A stretch of DNA of 64,000 nucleotides from Shewanella fidelis ATCC BAA-318. GTDB taxonomy: Bacteria; Pseudomonadota; Gammaproteobacteria; Enterobacterales; Shewanellaceae. The notes under the pieces were generated by a model. That model had not been told where the DNA came from. It saw only the letters and a list, made by a program, of their open reading frames with translations, and ran no database searches. The position numbers were made by a program, and so were the translations under genes. Positions 18,032-26,813 of the stretch are shown in pieces (the stretch's first letter is position 1; every line of letters starts with the position of its first letter). Location: contig NZ_JADX01000020.1 in assembly GCF_000518605.1 (NCBI RefSeq), forward strand, positions 54,947 through 118,946. The letters run 5' to 3'.

Positions 18032-18988
18032 TTAAGACGAAAGTTTGTCTTTTAGCATAACTTCAAGCTTACCTTGGTCGATAGCGAAGTTACGAATGCC
18101 TTCAGCTAGTTTTTCAACAGCCATAGCGTCTTCGTTGAACTCCCAGCGGAATTGTGCTTCTGTCATGTTTACTTCTGGAGCAACAACCTCAGTCGCTGGC
18201 AGCAGCTTTTGTACAATCGCTGTATTACTATTTTGCAGCTCTTCTAAAAGAGCAGGGCCAATAGTTAGACGGTCACAACCAGCTAGCTCAATGATTTCGC
18301 CAGTATTACGGAAGCTAGCGCCCATCACTACAGTGTTGAATCCATGACGCTTGTAATAGTTGTAGATGCTGGTAACTGAAACAACACCAGGATCTTCTGA
18401 AGCTGAATATTCAAGACCTGTGTCTTTCTTGTACCAATCCAAGATCCGGCCTACAAAAGGAGAAATTAGATATACACCAGCTTCAGCACAAGCTCGAGCT
18501 TGAGCAAAGCTAAATAGTAAAGTTAGGTTACAGTTAATGCCTTCTTGCTCAAGTTGTTTCGCGGCACAAATCCCTTCCCAAGTTGAAGCAAGCTTAATTA
18601 GAATGCGAGACTTATCAATGCCAGCCTCTTGGTAAAGTTTGATAAGTTTATGGGCTTTAGCAATAGAGCCTTCTTTATCAAATGATAAACGTGCGTCTAC
18701 TTCTGTAGAAATGCGGCCTGGAACAATTTTCAAGATCTCTAAACCGATATTTACGGCTAGTTTGTCACCAGCATCTTCAATTTGCTGCTCAATATCATCA
18801 CTTTGGCTTTTTGCCCAGCTGATGGCATTTTCAATTAAACCACTATATTCAGGGATTTCAGATGCTTTTAAAATAAGAGACGGATTGGTGGTTGCGTCTT
18901 CAGGTTGGTAACGCTTGATGGCTTCAATATCGCCAGTGTCGGCAACGATAGTAGTGTAAGACTTAAGTTGTTCTAATGTGTTGGCCAT
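18032..18988 (-). CDS. talB: transaldolase
   Basis: A 318-residue class I aldolase of the non-oxidative pentose-phosphate pathway that moves a dihydroxyacetone unit. The catalytic-lysine region [20 protein letters not shown] and the N-terminal [12 protein letters not shown] are the two TAL signatures; [13 protein letters not shown] binds phosphate. GTAAGGA lies upstream of the ATG. First gene of talB-pgi. Confidence 0.96.
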   Translation of the reverse strand: MANTLEQLKSYTTIVADTGDIEAIKRYQPEDATTNPSLILKASEIPEYSGLIENAISWAKSQSDDIEQQIEDAGDKLAVNIGLEILKIVPGRISTEVDARLSFDKEGSIAKAHKLIKLYQEAGIDKSRILIKLASTWEGICAAKQLEQEGINCNLTLLFSFAQARACAEAGVYLISPFVGRILDWYKKDTGLEYSASEDPGVVSVTSIYNYYKRHGFNTVVMGASFRNTGEIIELAGCDRLTIGPALLEELQNSNTAIVQKLLPATEVVAPEVNMTEAQFRWEFNEDAMAVEKLAEGIRNFAIDQGKLEVMLKDKLSS

Positions 18989-19220
18989 GGGTATTACATC
19001 CTTACTCTTTGAACAGCATAGAATTGGACAATTAATTTAGCAGCTATTAAAAGCCATTTTAATCAACATTCCAACCATATATGAAAAAAAATTACACAAA
19101 AAATTGCTAAAAATCATTTAATGGCGCTTTTTTGGTAATCTAACTACAAGATTTTGCTAATAATTACGACTTGGTAAAAGTTTAATTCAGAAGTATAGCG
19201 CTTTTATAAAGTCTCTAAAC

Positions 19221-19254
19221 AAAAAAAGCTCACGATTATGATAACCGTGAGCTT
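19221..19254 (-). terminator. terminator of the OmpA-family gene
   Basis: AAGCTCACG and CGTGAGCTT form a 9-bp stem (extended by TTAT/ATAA) with TTTTTTT on the minus strand, about 20 bases after the stop. Confidence 0.9.
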
Positions 19255-19273
19255 AGTCTATAAAACTAAAAAG

Positions 19274-20371
19274 TTATTTAAGAACAGGTGTCTTTTCTGT
19301 ACCTGTAACGTGAGCTTCAATACGTCGGTTAGCTTGATTAGCTTCACGCGAGCTACCTTCAATTAGCGGCTGAGTAATACCGTAACCTTTGGCTGAAACT
19401 CTGCTAGGTGCAATACCGTACTTATCAACTAGGATTTCAGCTACAGACATTGCACGGCGCTCAGATAGAGCCATGTTGTAGTCAGCTTTACCTGTGTTTG
19501 ACGCATGACCTGAAATCGTCACCTCTGCATTCGGGTGAGTATTCATATAGTCTGCAAGTTCTTTAATGTCTTGATAAGAATCTTGTTTAACTGTCGCTGA
19601 GTTGTTGTCAAACTTAGCTTCGATATCGAACTTATCTTCAGTGACTTGGTAGATAGTACAACCATTAGCATCGACTTTATGGGTAGATGGAGTATTTGGA
19701 CATTGGTCCATATCATCATTCACACCATCATTGTCAGAGTCAGTAACAACAACTGGGGCAACAACAGGGGCTGGTTTTGCTTTACTACCAAAACGATAAC
19801 TTAGCTCTAGGCCCCAATAGTTGCTTTCCATTTCAAGTGTTTTCCACTTGTCTTCATCAAGGTTTTCATAGCGGCGGTATTTAGCTTGTAGCTTTAGGTT
19901 ATCGGTGATGTTATACCCAATACCTGCACCAACATAAGGGGCTACGCCGTTATCGCTGTAGTACTCTGCACCCCACTGCTTGTTATTTGAAATAATGTAG
20001 TTAAAAGCACCTGCTTCAGCAGATAAGCTCCATTTGCTAGCGAAAGGCCAGAAGGCAACTAAACCTAGGTTCATGCCTTTTGCACCAACATCGTTTAGTT
20101 TGTTTGAATAATCGACCCATTGAGCTCGACCGAGATCTCGATAACCTAATTCGGCGCCGAAATAGTCATTAAATAAGTAACCTGCAAATACGTCCCATGC
20201 ATAAGGATCGTCTTCACCACAACTCTTCATGGTTTTTTGGTCACAATTAGGTTGGTAATTGTTGATGCCGACACCGCCACCTACATACCAGGGGCTCATG
20301 CCATCAGCTGCGCTAGCAGCAAAAGGTAACATCGAAGTAAGCAGAACTGCTTTGAGTGTATTGTTCATCAT
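19274..20371 (-). CDS. OmpA-family outer-membrane protein
   Basis: A 365-residue protein with signal peptide MMNNTLKAVLLTSMLPFAASA-ADG. Residues 25-200 form an OmpA-type eight-stranded barrel that ends LELSYRFG. A calcium-binding thrombospondin type 3-like linker follows (DSDNDGVNDDMDQCPNTP), and residues 245-350 form the peptidoglycan-binding OmpA C domain (ISGHASNTGKADYNMALSERRA and ANRRIEAHV). It anchors the outer membrane to peptidoglycan. AAGGA lies 6 bases before the first of two adjacent ATG codons. Shewanella has several paralogues, so I give no symbol. Confidence 0.92.
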   Translation of the reverse strand: MMNNTLKAVLLTSMLPFAASAADGMSPWYVGGGVGINNYQPNCDQKTMKSCGEDDPYAWDVFAGYLFNDYFGAELGYRDLGRAQWVDYSNKLNDVGAKGMNLGLVAFWPFASKWSLSAEAGAFNYIISNNKQWGAEYYSDNGVAPYVGAGIGYNITDNLKLQAKYRRYENLDEDKWKTLEMESNYWGLELSYRFGSKAKPAPVVAPVVVTDSDNDGVNDDMDQCPNTPSTHKVDANGCTIYQVTEDKFDIEAKFDNNSATVKQDSYQDIKELADYMNTHPNAEVTISGHASNTGKADYNMALSERRAMSVAEILVDKYGIAPSRVSAKGYGITQPLIEGSSREANQANRRIEAHVTGTEKTPVLK

Positions 20372-21052
20372 TCAAAATCCTTATGTTTTATTTATAAAAC
20401 GCCTCCGTCTATTTGAGATTACTCTAAATAGAGCCAGCACTTATCACGGAGCTCCTTTATATTTTAGCTGGCTGACACTATTATCTGTTGCAAATGTAAT
20501 ATTTTCCACTTTAATTGCGAAATATTATGTAATTTTTAAGTTGCGGATTGTTGGTTTTGCATAATTTGACTTATCTGTTGACTTTATCGTTGCCAATTGA
20601 GCCATAAAGCTTGGTTGTTAACGCACAGAGCTGATTGGAGGGAGGGCAAGGGCTTTCTCAGGTAATAAATTGTAAACCTGTCACTAGTTATACTAAAAAT
20701 AGATAACTGCAGGTGTTTGCTCAATGCTATAAAATAACGTTATTTCCGTTTTTTAGCTTCATTTGTAATTAACTTACTTAAATATGCAGCATGTTTAGGT
20801 GAATATTGCGTGTATATGTAGGCAAATACCACAATATTGCATGTGTATGCAGTGTTAATTTGGTTAATATGCTTGGCGGCTTATAAAGATTAATGTGAGG
20901 AGCTTGTCAGGTAAATGAGAAACTGTGATCTATATCGCTCGGGGTTAAAGCAATGCTATGCTATTTTGCTGCGCGCAATGCAGCAGGCGTGATGTAATTT
21001 TTTCACGTTCAAGATAATCTGAAAATAAAATCTGCTGTTATTTAAATACTTT
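20372..21052. other. long intergenic region with possible CRP-like site
   Basis: About 680 AT-rich bases that hold the divergent promoters of the OmpA-family gene and the symporter. TGTGATCTATATCGCT (20924-20939) fits the CRP pattern at 8 of 10 positions. CTGCGCGCAATGCAGCAG nearby is a partial inverted repeat. I find no convincing gene. Confidence 0.4.
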
Positions 21053-21129
21053 ATGAAGGACAAACACAGGATAAACCTAATCCAGTGTTCGACCCGCTAG
21101 ATTACGTTTGTCATGGGGATTGAAATTAT
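21053..21129 (+). promoter_or_regulatory. structured leader of the AGCS symporter gene
   Basis: Directly before the symporter, GACAAAC (21059-21065) pairs with GTTTGTC (21106-21112), and inside it ACACAGGAT (21064-21072) pairs with ATCCAGTGT (21080-21088) with one mismatch; the two stems overlap by two bases. A 15-codon frame, MKDKHRINLIQCSTR, spans 21053-21100 across the same bases. The region abuts the symporter ribosome-binding site (GGGGA, 21115-21119), so the fold could affect translation. Not a riboswitch class that I recognise. Confidence 0.4.
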
Positions 21130-22599
21130 ATGATAGAAACGACGGTTAATTTTCTCAATGCACTGCTTTGGGGAAAGCTTTTAGTTTACGGACTGGTTGG
21201 TGCCGGCCTGTATTTTACCATTCGACTGGCATTCATTCAGATCACACATTTTAAGCATTCCGGTGAAATTATGCTTAAAAGCCGACAAGGTGAGAGCAAA
21301 GGTGGCCTTTCATCTTTCCAGGTATTTTGTACCAGTATGGCTGCGCGCGTGGGTGCGGGTAATATGGCCGGTGTTGCTGTAGCAATTGGTGCCGCAGGTC
21401 CTGGTGCGGTATTTTGGATGTGGCTAATTGCTATGCTTGGTATGGCAACAGCGATGGTTGAATCAACGCTCGCGCAGGTTTACAAAGTTCGCGATCAAGA
21501 CGGCCAATATCGTGGCGGCCCTTCATACTATATGGAAAAAGGCCTTGGACAGCGCTGGATGGGGATATTATTCTCTGTATTCTTGATCATTGCATTTGGT
21601 CTAGTATTCAATGCCGTTCAAGCTAATACGATTACTGGTGCAATGACACAAGTTTTTGGCTTTGACCCAATGTATGTTGGTATCGCTATTGTCGTTCTAA
21701 GCGCTTTTGTGATCATGGGAGGCTTACGTAAAGTCGCTAAAGTCTCTGAAGTTGTGGTGCCAGTTATGGCCATAGCTTACATCTTGATTGCGTTTGTTGT
21801 TGTTGCAATGAATATTGAAAAGCTTCCTGATGTATTTATGCTAGTTATCCGTAGCGCCTTTGGTTTGCAGGAAGTTGTTGCTGGTGGTGTGGCATATACC
21901 ATTGCTCAAGCGATGCAGGCTGGTATTGCCCGTGGTTTGTTCTCAAACGAAGCCGGTATGGGTAGTGCTGCGAACGTAGCGGCTAGTGCATCACCAAACC
22001 CTAACCACCCAGCTTCTCAAGGCTTTGTACAAATGATGGGGGTTTTTGTTGATACTATCGTTATTTGTACAGCAACTGCGGCAATTATTTTGCTTGCAGG
22101 TGATATGGGGACAAGCAATGACGGTATTAAGCTAACTATTGACGCATTAAGTCAACATGTTGGCACTTGGGGCGGTGGCTTTATCGCACTAGCGATTTTG
22201 CTGTTTTGTTTTACCTCTATTATCGCTAACTACTCCTACGCCGAGACCAACGTTATTTTCCTATCTGGTAATAGTAAAAAAGCCCTACCAATCTTCAGAG
22301 TATGCGTATTAGGCATGGTGATGTTTGGTGCGGTAGCTAAGATCAGTCTTGTATGGAATCTGGCTGACGTTTCTATGGGCCTAATGGCGACGGTGAACAT
22401 TATTGCCTTGTTGCTACTATCTGGCTTGGCAATTCGAGTGATTAACGATTATCGCCAACAGCTGAAAAGTGGCAAGACACCGACATTCGATGCGAGCAAG
22501 TTCCCTGAGTTAGCTAACTTAGAAGGTGATATCTGGACCAGCAAAACAGTAGCAGAAGAGATCCGTGCACAAGAGGCAGCACACGATTCTCGCTCTTAA
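21130..22599 (+). CDS. sodium:amino-acid symporter, AGCS family
   Basis: A 489-residue inner-membrane protein with about 11 helices, of the alanine/glycine:cation symporter family. Signatures: VFCTSMAARVGAGNMAGVAVAI, GGPSYYMEKGLG, and IARGLFSNEAGMGSAANVAASA (the family box), then FTSIIANYSYAETN. It takes up alanine or glycine with Na+; which one cannot be read from sequence. It starts at ATG 21130 behind a long leader and is followed by a strong terminator, so it is monocistronic. Confidence 0.93.
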   Translation: MIETTVNFLNALLWGKLLVYGLVGAGLYFTIRLAFIQITHFKHSGEIMLKSRQGESKGGLSSFQVFCTSMAARVGAGNMAGVAVAIGAAGPGAVFWMWLIAMLGMATAMVESTLAQVYKVRDQDGQYRGGPSYYMEKGLGQRWMGILFSVFLIIAFGLVFNAVQANTITGAMTQVFGFDPMYVGIAIVVLSAFVIMGGLRKVAKVSEVVVPVMAIAYILIAFVVVAMNIEKLPDVFMLVIRSAFGLQEVVAGGVAYTIAQAMQAGIARGLFSNEAGMGSAANVAASASPNPNHPASQGFVQMMGVFVDTIVICTATAAIILLAGDMGTSNDGIKLTIDALSQHVGTWGGGFIALAILLFCFTSIIANYSYAETNVIFLSGNSKKALPIFRVCVLGMVMFGAVAKISLVWNLADVSMGLMATVNIIALLLLSGLAIRVINDYRQQLKSGKTPTFDASKFPELANLEGDIWTSKTVAEEIRAQEAAHDSRS

Positions 22600-22623
22600 T
22601 CTGTAACAGTTATTAGTACAATC

Positions 22624-22657
22624 TAAAAAACCACGCTGTTAAAGCGTGGTTTTTTTG
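22624..22657 (+). terminator. terminator of the AGCS symporter
   Basis: AAAAAACCACGCT and AGCGTGGTTTTTTT form a 12-bp or longer stem with a short loop and T run, 25 bases after the stop. Confidence 0.92.
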
Positions 22658-22712
22658 TTTTTGATCAGTATGATTGTCTTAGCTTAACAATATCTCTTTA
22701 AAGGACTTAGCG

Positions 22713-23486
22713 ATGCTGATTCTTGTTTCTCCAGCTAAAACATTAGATTTTGATAATCCTGCGGGCACAAATAGTTACTCAATGCCAACCTTGCTTGATC
22801 AAAGTGAACAACTCATTGATGTATGTCGTCAGTTAACGCCGACAGATATTGCTAGTCTAATGAAAGTTAGCGATAAAATTGCTGGCTTAAACGTAGCGCG
22901 ATTTAGCTCTTGGCACAAAGAGTTTACTCCTGACAACGCTAAGCAAGCAGTGTTTGCTTTCCGTGGTGACGTCTATACAGGGCTCGACGCAGATACCTTA
23001 TCGGAAGCCAGCTTACAGAAAGCACAGCAACAGTTACGAATTTTGTCAGGGTTATACGGTTTGTTGAAACCACTAGACTTAATGCAGGCTTACCGTTTAG
23101 AGATGGGCACCCGTTTAGTTAATGATAGAGGCACTAACCTTTATCAGTTCTGGGGGGATATTATCACTGAAGAGTTAAATAAAACCATCGACGAGCAGGC
23201 AGAAGATTTTGTTGTTAACTTAGCCTCAAACGAGTATTTCAAAGCAGTTAAACCTAAAAAGTTAAAGGCAAACTTGATCACTCCTGTGTTCAAAGATTGT
23301 AAAAACGGCCAATATAAAGTGATTAGCTTTTTTGCCAAGAAAGCTCGCGGCATGATGGTACGTTATATTCTTGATAACAATGTCACTTCACTGGAAGGGT
23401 TAACGCAGTTTGATACGGCCGGTTATTATTACAGTGAAAAAGATTCTACGGCGAATGAACCAGTGTTTCTGCGTGAAGAACAATAA
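22713..23486 (+). CDS. yaaA: peroxide stress protein YaaA
   Basis: A 257-residue cytoplasmic protein of the YaaA/DUF328 family that limits free iron under H2O2 stress in E. coli. It starts [13 protein letters not shown], the family's hallmark, and contains [23 protein letters not shown] and the basic [16 protein letters not shown] lies upstream of the ATG. A repeat element begins at the base after its stop codon. Confidence 0.93.
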   Translation: MLILVSPAKTLDFDNPAGTNSYSMPTLLDQSEQLIDVCRQLTPTDIASLMKVSDKIAGLNVARFSSWHKEFTPDNAKQAVFAFRGDVYTGLDADTLSEASLQKAQQQLRILSGLYGLLKPLDLMQAYRLEMGTRLVNDRGTNLYQFWGDIITEELNKTIDEQAEDFVVNLASNEYFKAVKPKKLKANLITPVFKDCKNGQYKVISFFAKKARGMMVRYILDNNVTSLEGLTQFDTAGYYYSEKDSTANEPVFLREEQ

Positions 23487-23749
23487 TACCAATTAGTATA
23501 AGAAGTTGATCTACTCAGAGCGTTTTTGGCAAACTAATTCAAGGCGAATAATTGAAAGAATGGTTGCTCCCTTGTGAAGTTATTCAACGAAGAAGTAGGC
23601 AGCCAAAAACGCTCCAGAATGGCGAGTTTTAGCGGCGCTGATACTGCGTTAACAAGCTTGAACGTAGAACAACTATGCTCTTCACTCGTTGCCTTGTCTC
23701 AGTGCCGCTAAATTCTCGCTGAGCGACCAAATCTTTATACTAATTGGTA
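23487..23749. repeat. dispersed repeat, copy 1, with 15-bp terminal inverted repeats
   Basis: The 263-base unit is bounded by TACCAATTAGTATAA (23487-23501) and its exact reverse complement TTATACTAATTGGTA (23735-23749). Two related copies lie at 34221-34489 and 62672-63003. No reading frame for a transposase is present, so it is like a MITE or a large intergenic repeat. It begins immediately after the yaaA stop. Confidence 0.85.
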
Positions 23750-23791
23750 TAAATTGCTTACAAGTTTTGATTGGTATTAGTTTATAAAAAC

Positions 23792-23816
23792 AAAAAGCAG
23801 CCAATGGCTGCTTTTT
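23792..23816 (-). terminator. terminator of the M28 peptidase gene
   Basis: AAAAAGCAGCC and GGCTGCTTTTT form an 11-bp stem with a 3-base loop just after the stop on the minus strand. Confidence 0.92.
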
Positions 23817-23828
23817 AATTATTGTGAA

Positions 23829-25229
23829 TTATTTCGCTGCAATAGGCCGAAGTTCAACTGTTGACTGTGCCATTAAATATGCAAATTGCGCGTATGCAGC
23901 CACATTTTGTTTAAGTGCTGCAGGCTCGATTTTATCTAAGGTATCATTTGGCGTGTGGTGGTAGTCAAAATAGTCGCTACCATCTTGGCGTAAAGAGGCT
24001 ACAGGTACTCCCATCGCCGGCAACATGGATACATCAGGACCACCAGAGGCCGTGTTATTGCCAATCGCAACATTATTTGCAGTCATTGGCTGGCTGAGCA
24101 GACTGAGGCCCGCATAGCCTTGTTCACTGGCTCTAAAGTCTATTTGGTAGATCCGCCCAGCGCCAAAGTCTGACTCAGCAGCAATATAGTGTTTTTCAAG
24201 CTCTGCTTGGTGTGTTTTAGCGTAGGTTTTGCCGCCAATGAGTCCAACTTCTTCTGCAGCATAAAGTACAACTCTTACCGTCCTTGCTGGTTTTACTGGT
24301 AAATCTTGGATCAGTTTGCCGGCAGCGGTCACAATGGCCACACCTGCACCATCATCAATGGCACCAGTTCCTTCGTCCCAAGAATCTAAATGGGCACCAA
24401 TCAATACAATTTCATCAGGCTTACTCGATCCTGTTATTTCCGCAATGACATTATAAGATGTGGCAAAGCCTTGGTTTTCGGATGACAGCTGTAGTTTAAT
24501 CTTGATATCGTTACTGCGTTTTAGCATGGCATTTACTAAGTCGGCGTCAGGATTAGACATCGCCGCTGCTGGGATCTTCTTTACGCCATCTTTATAGCGC
24601 ATCATACCAGTGTGAGCCATACGGTCGTGATCGGTACCGATAGAGCGAATAATTATTGCTAATGCGCCTTTTTCTGCTGCAGCAATTGCACCTTTTGCAC
24701 GGCCACCAACGCTTTTACCATAGCCTTTGCCTGTTTTATGGCGTTCGGTTATGTGATCGATAAAAACTATTTTTCCGCCAACCTCATTACGACTTGCTTG
24801 TTGCAGTGCGTTAAGGCTATCAAATCGCACTATATTTGCTTCAATGCCCTCTATAGGTGTTGCAATGCTGCCCCCTAACGCTGTGATGACTAATGGTTGA
24901 GGGTAGGGTGCGGTAATCGATGCTTTTGCTTGTCCGCGATGCCAAACTGGCACTTGTACCGCTTCTTTATAAACTTTATCAAACCCTAAACTTTGTAGCT
25001 TCGACTCTGCCCACTTTACGGCGACTAAATCTTGTTCGCTACCGGCTAATCTGGGACCCACTTCAACAGTTAACGATTCGACTAACTCGTAGGCGAGATC
25101 AGAGCTAAGTGCTTTTTGTTGTAATTTTTGACTAATAAGCAAGTCGCTAGAGTCTGTGTCGCTCGTTTGACAACCAACTAAGGCCAGAAAAATCAGGCCA
25201 AAAAGTACTTTGAGATAGTTGTTTTTCAT
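23829..25229 (-). CDS. M28-family zinc metallopeptidase lipoprotein
   Basis: A 466-residue precursor with a lipoprotein signal (FLALVGC, Cys20). A protease-associated domain region around residues 100-240 precedes an M28 aminopeptidase/carboxypeptidase-Q-like catalytic domain. The di-zinc ligands are visible: GAHLDSWDEGTGAIDDGAG (His, Asp), YAAEEVGLIGG (the catalytic Glu pair), ESDFGAG (Asp) and YHHTPNDTLD (His). It would trim peptides at the cell envelope, probably for nutrition. AAAGGAAA precedes the ATG. Single gene with its own terminator. Confidence 0.9.
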   Translation of the reverse strand: MKNNYLKVLFGLIFLALVGCQTSDTDSSDLLISQKLQQKALSSDLAYELVESLTVEVGPRLAGSEQDLVAVKWAESKLQSLGFDKVYKEAVQVPVWHRGQAKASITAPYPQPLVITALGGSIATPIEGIEANIVRFDSLNALQQASRNEVGGKIVFIDHITERHKTGKGYGKSVGGRAKGAIAAAEKGALAIIIRSIGTDHDRMAHTGMMRYKDGVKKIPAAAMSNPDADLVNAMLKRSNDIKIKLQLSSENQGFATSYNVIAEITGSSKPDEIVLIGAHLDSWDEGTGAIDDGAGVAIVTAAGKLIQDLPVKPARTVRVVLYAAEEVGLIGGKTYAKTHQAELEKHYIAAESDFGAGRIYQIDFRASEQGYAGLSLLSQPMTANNVAIGNNTASGGPDVSMLPAMGVPVASLRQDGSDYFDYHHTPNDTLDKIEPAALKQNVAAYAQFAYLMAQSTVELRPIAAK

Positions 25230-25365
25230 AAGTTTCCTTTGTTTTTATTACGTATATCTCACTTTTAAAAACAATCTAGCAAAAAGTGTGCTTTATGTCC
25301 CGACTATATCTGTAAGGCAACGCTATATTAGGGCAGTCGGTTTGTTTTAGGAGAAATGGCTCGTA

Positions 25366-25680
25366 ATGAATATAGAACTAATGCAACAACGAGCAGACCA
25401 TGCCGTTGTATTGTTAAAAGCGTTGGCAAATGAACGTCGTCTGTTTATTTTGTGTTACCTTCTAAATGAAGGTGAGATGTGCGTTGGTGAAATGAACAAA
25501 AAGTTGGGTTTAAGCCAGTCGGCTTTATCGCAACATTTGGCTTGGTTACGTAAAGATAACTTAGTTGAAACTCGCAAAGAAGCTCAAACGGTTTATTACT
25601 CGTTAAAGAGTGAAGAAGTTGCAGAGATCATCAAGTTACTGAACAACATCTATTGCGACAGCCTAAAAACAGTCGCTTAG
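25366..25680 (+). CDS. ArsR/SmtB-family regulator, HlyU/BigR-like
   Basis: A 104-residue winged-helix repressor. The segment LSQSALSQHLAWLRKDNLVETRKEAQTVYYSL is the recognition helix and wing, and is very close to Vibrio HlyU and to the BigR/SqrR/YgaV group that senses reactive sulfur or redox by a cysteine pair. Cys30 (in LFILC) and Cys97 (in NNIYC) are placed like the HlyU pair; Cys39 is extra. No metal-binding motif of ArsR or SmtB is seen. No sulfide-oxidation gene is adjacent; its neighbours are a peptidase and rpsT, so targets are unknown. Confidence 0.85.
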   Translation: MNIELMQQRADHAVVLLKALANERRLFILCYLLNEGEMCVGEMNKKLGLSQSALSQHLAWLRKDNLVETRKEAQTVYYSLKSEEVAEIIKLLNNIYCDSLKTVA

Positions 25681-26159
25681 TTGTTCATACTAAGCAGCAG
25701 TTATGTGCCTGCAGATTGGGGCATTCTATAACTGGCTTTATTAATTGTGTATGTGTCATGTTGATGAGTGTTAGTAGGTGACTGGATAATTTGCCTTAGG
25801 AAGCAAGTTACAATAAAAGAGACATTAGGTGGAAGTTACCTTTAGAGTTCTGTTTTATTTTATCAAGTAGCCTGAGCATGTTAGAAGGCGAGTAACGTTA
25901 TTTTCGATGGGGCACCGCTTATAAAAATGTTTAATTTAATGTTTTTTGAGTCGCTCATAAACGATACGAACAACTACACCGTGATACTGATAGGCATGAA
26001 AAATAACAGCTTTTTTATATCTTAATCGGTACATTTATAGAGTCAGATGTAGCTAAGTGTGATTAGAAATAAATAATAACTGCAATTTGCTGTCATTGGC
26101 TTTATAGGTTAACGCTAAGGTAGGAAAGCCGTTATTAGGCCATACATAGTTGAGTATAA
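25681..26159. other. long intergenic region ending in an orphan terminator
   Basis: About 480 bases with no convincing reading frame. It ends in a strong plus-strand terminator (26160-26187) that belongs to no annotated gene other than the distant ArsR gene, so it may hold a long 3' UTR or an unannotated small RNA. Confidence 0.45.
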
Positions 26160-26187
26160 ATAGAGAGGCTTGCCTCTCTATTTTTTT
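26160..26187 (+). terminator. intrinsic terminator without an adjacent gene
   Basis: ATAGAGAGGC and GCCTCTCTAT form a 10-bp perfect stem with a TT loop and a T7 run. The nearest upstream plus-strand gene ended 480 bases earlier. Confidence 0.85.
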
Positions 26188-26243
26188 ATCCAATTTTTAT
26201 GCTGATTGACATAAAGTTGGTATAGCCGTGAATTTCAGACATA

Positions 26244-26270
26244 AAAAAACCGACTCTAGGTCGGTTTTTT
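26244..26270 (-). terminator. terminator of rpsT
   Basis: AAAAAACCGAC and GTCGGTTTTTT form an 11-bp stem with a 5-base loop, 20 bases after the rpsT stop on the minus strand. Confidence 0.92.
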
Positions 26271-26289
26271 ATTTGCTTTAAGCTGAAGA

Positions 26290-26556
26290 TTAAGCAGCTA
26301 GTGCTTTGATCTTAGCGTTTAAGCGTGACTTATAACGAGCAGCCTTATTCTTGTGAATAAGACCTTTAGTCGCCATACGGTCAACAATTGGTTGTGCTAC
26401 AGCGAAAGCAGCGGTAGCTGACGCGTGGTCACCTGCATTGATTGCAGCGATTACTTTTTTAACGTAAGTACGTAGCATTGAGCTACGGCTAGCGTTGTGC
26501 TGGCGACGCTTTTCAGATTGAAGCGCGCGCTTCTTTGCAGACTTGCTATTAGCCAA
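26290..26556 (-). CDS. rpsT: 30S ribosomal protein S20
   Basis: The 88-residue product starts (M)[29 protein letters not shown], the conserved S20 N terminus, and binds 16S rRNA. The start codon is TTG at 26556, with AGGAG 8 bases upstream; an upstream in-frame ATG would add 38 residues that no S20 has. E. coli rpsT also starts at UUG, which is part of its translational autocontrol, so the rare start is probably functional. It is divergent from murJ. Confidence 0.96.
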   Translation of the reverse strand: MANSKSAKKRALQSEKRRQHNASRSSMLRTYVKKVIAAINAGDHASATAAFAVAQPIVDRMATKGLIHKNKAARYKSRLNAKIKALAA

Positions 26557-26813
26557 GGTGCAACTCCTAAAACTGGGATTGGTATTTTTAAGGTCGAGGA
26601 ATATGCCCCATTTCTGCCACTTTGTCAATGACAATGATTGAATCAATTCGATTAACTCAAAATAATCCAACCTGTTTGGCTATCTTCAACCTAACTCGTG
26701 TAATATGTGGCGCAATTCTATCAGGTATTACAATAAGACAATAGAGCTAATACCGAATTTTCCGTGATTATAGCCAAAGTTATTTAGCTCCAAGAGTGGA
26801 GCGTGGGGGCGTT

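Noticed and set aside
21053..21129. Glycine or other known riboswitch in front of the AGCS symporter
   Set aside because: The conserved glycine-aptamer core sequences are absent; only local hairpins are seen.
23487..23749. CRISPR array or insertion sequence with transposase
   Set aside because: No regularly spaced short repeats and no transposase frame; it is a single unit with terminal inverted repeats.
26557..26670. N-terminal extension of rpsT to an upstream ATG
   Set aside because: The extra 38 residues match nothing in S20; TTG 26556 has a proper ribosome-binding site and gives the normal length.
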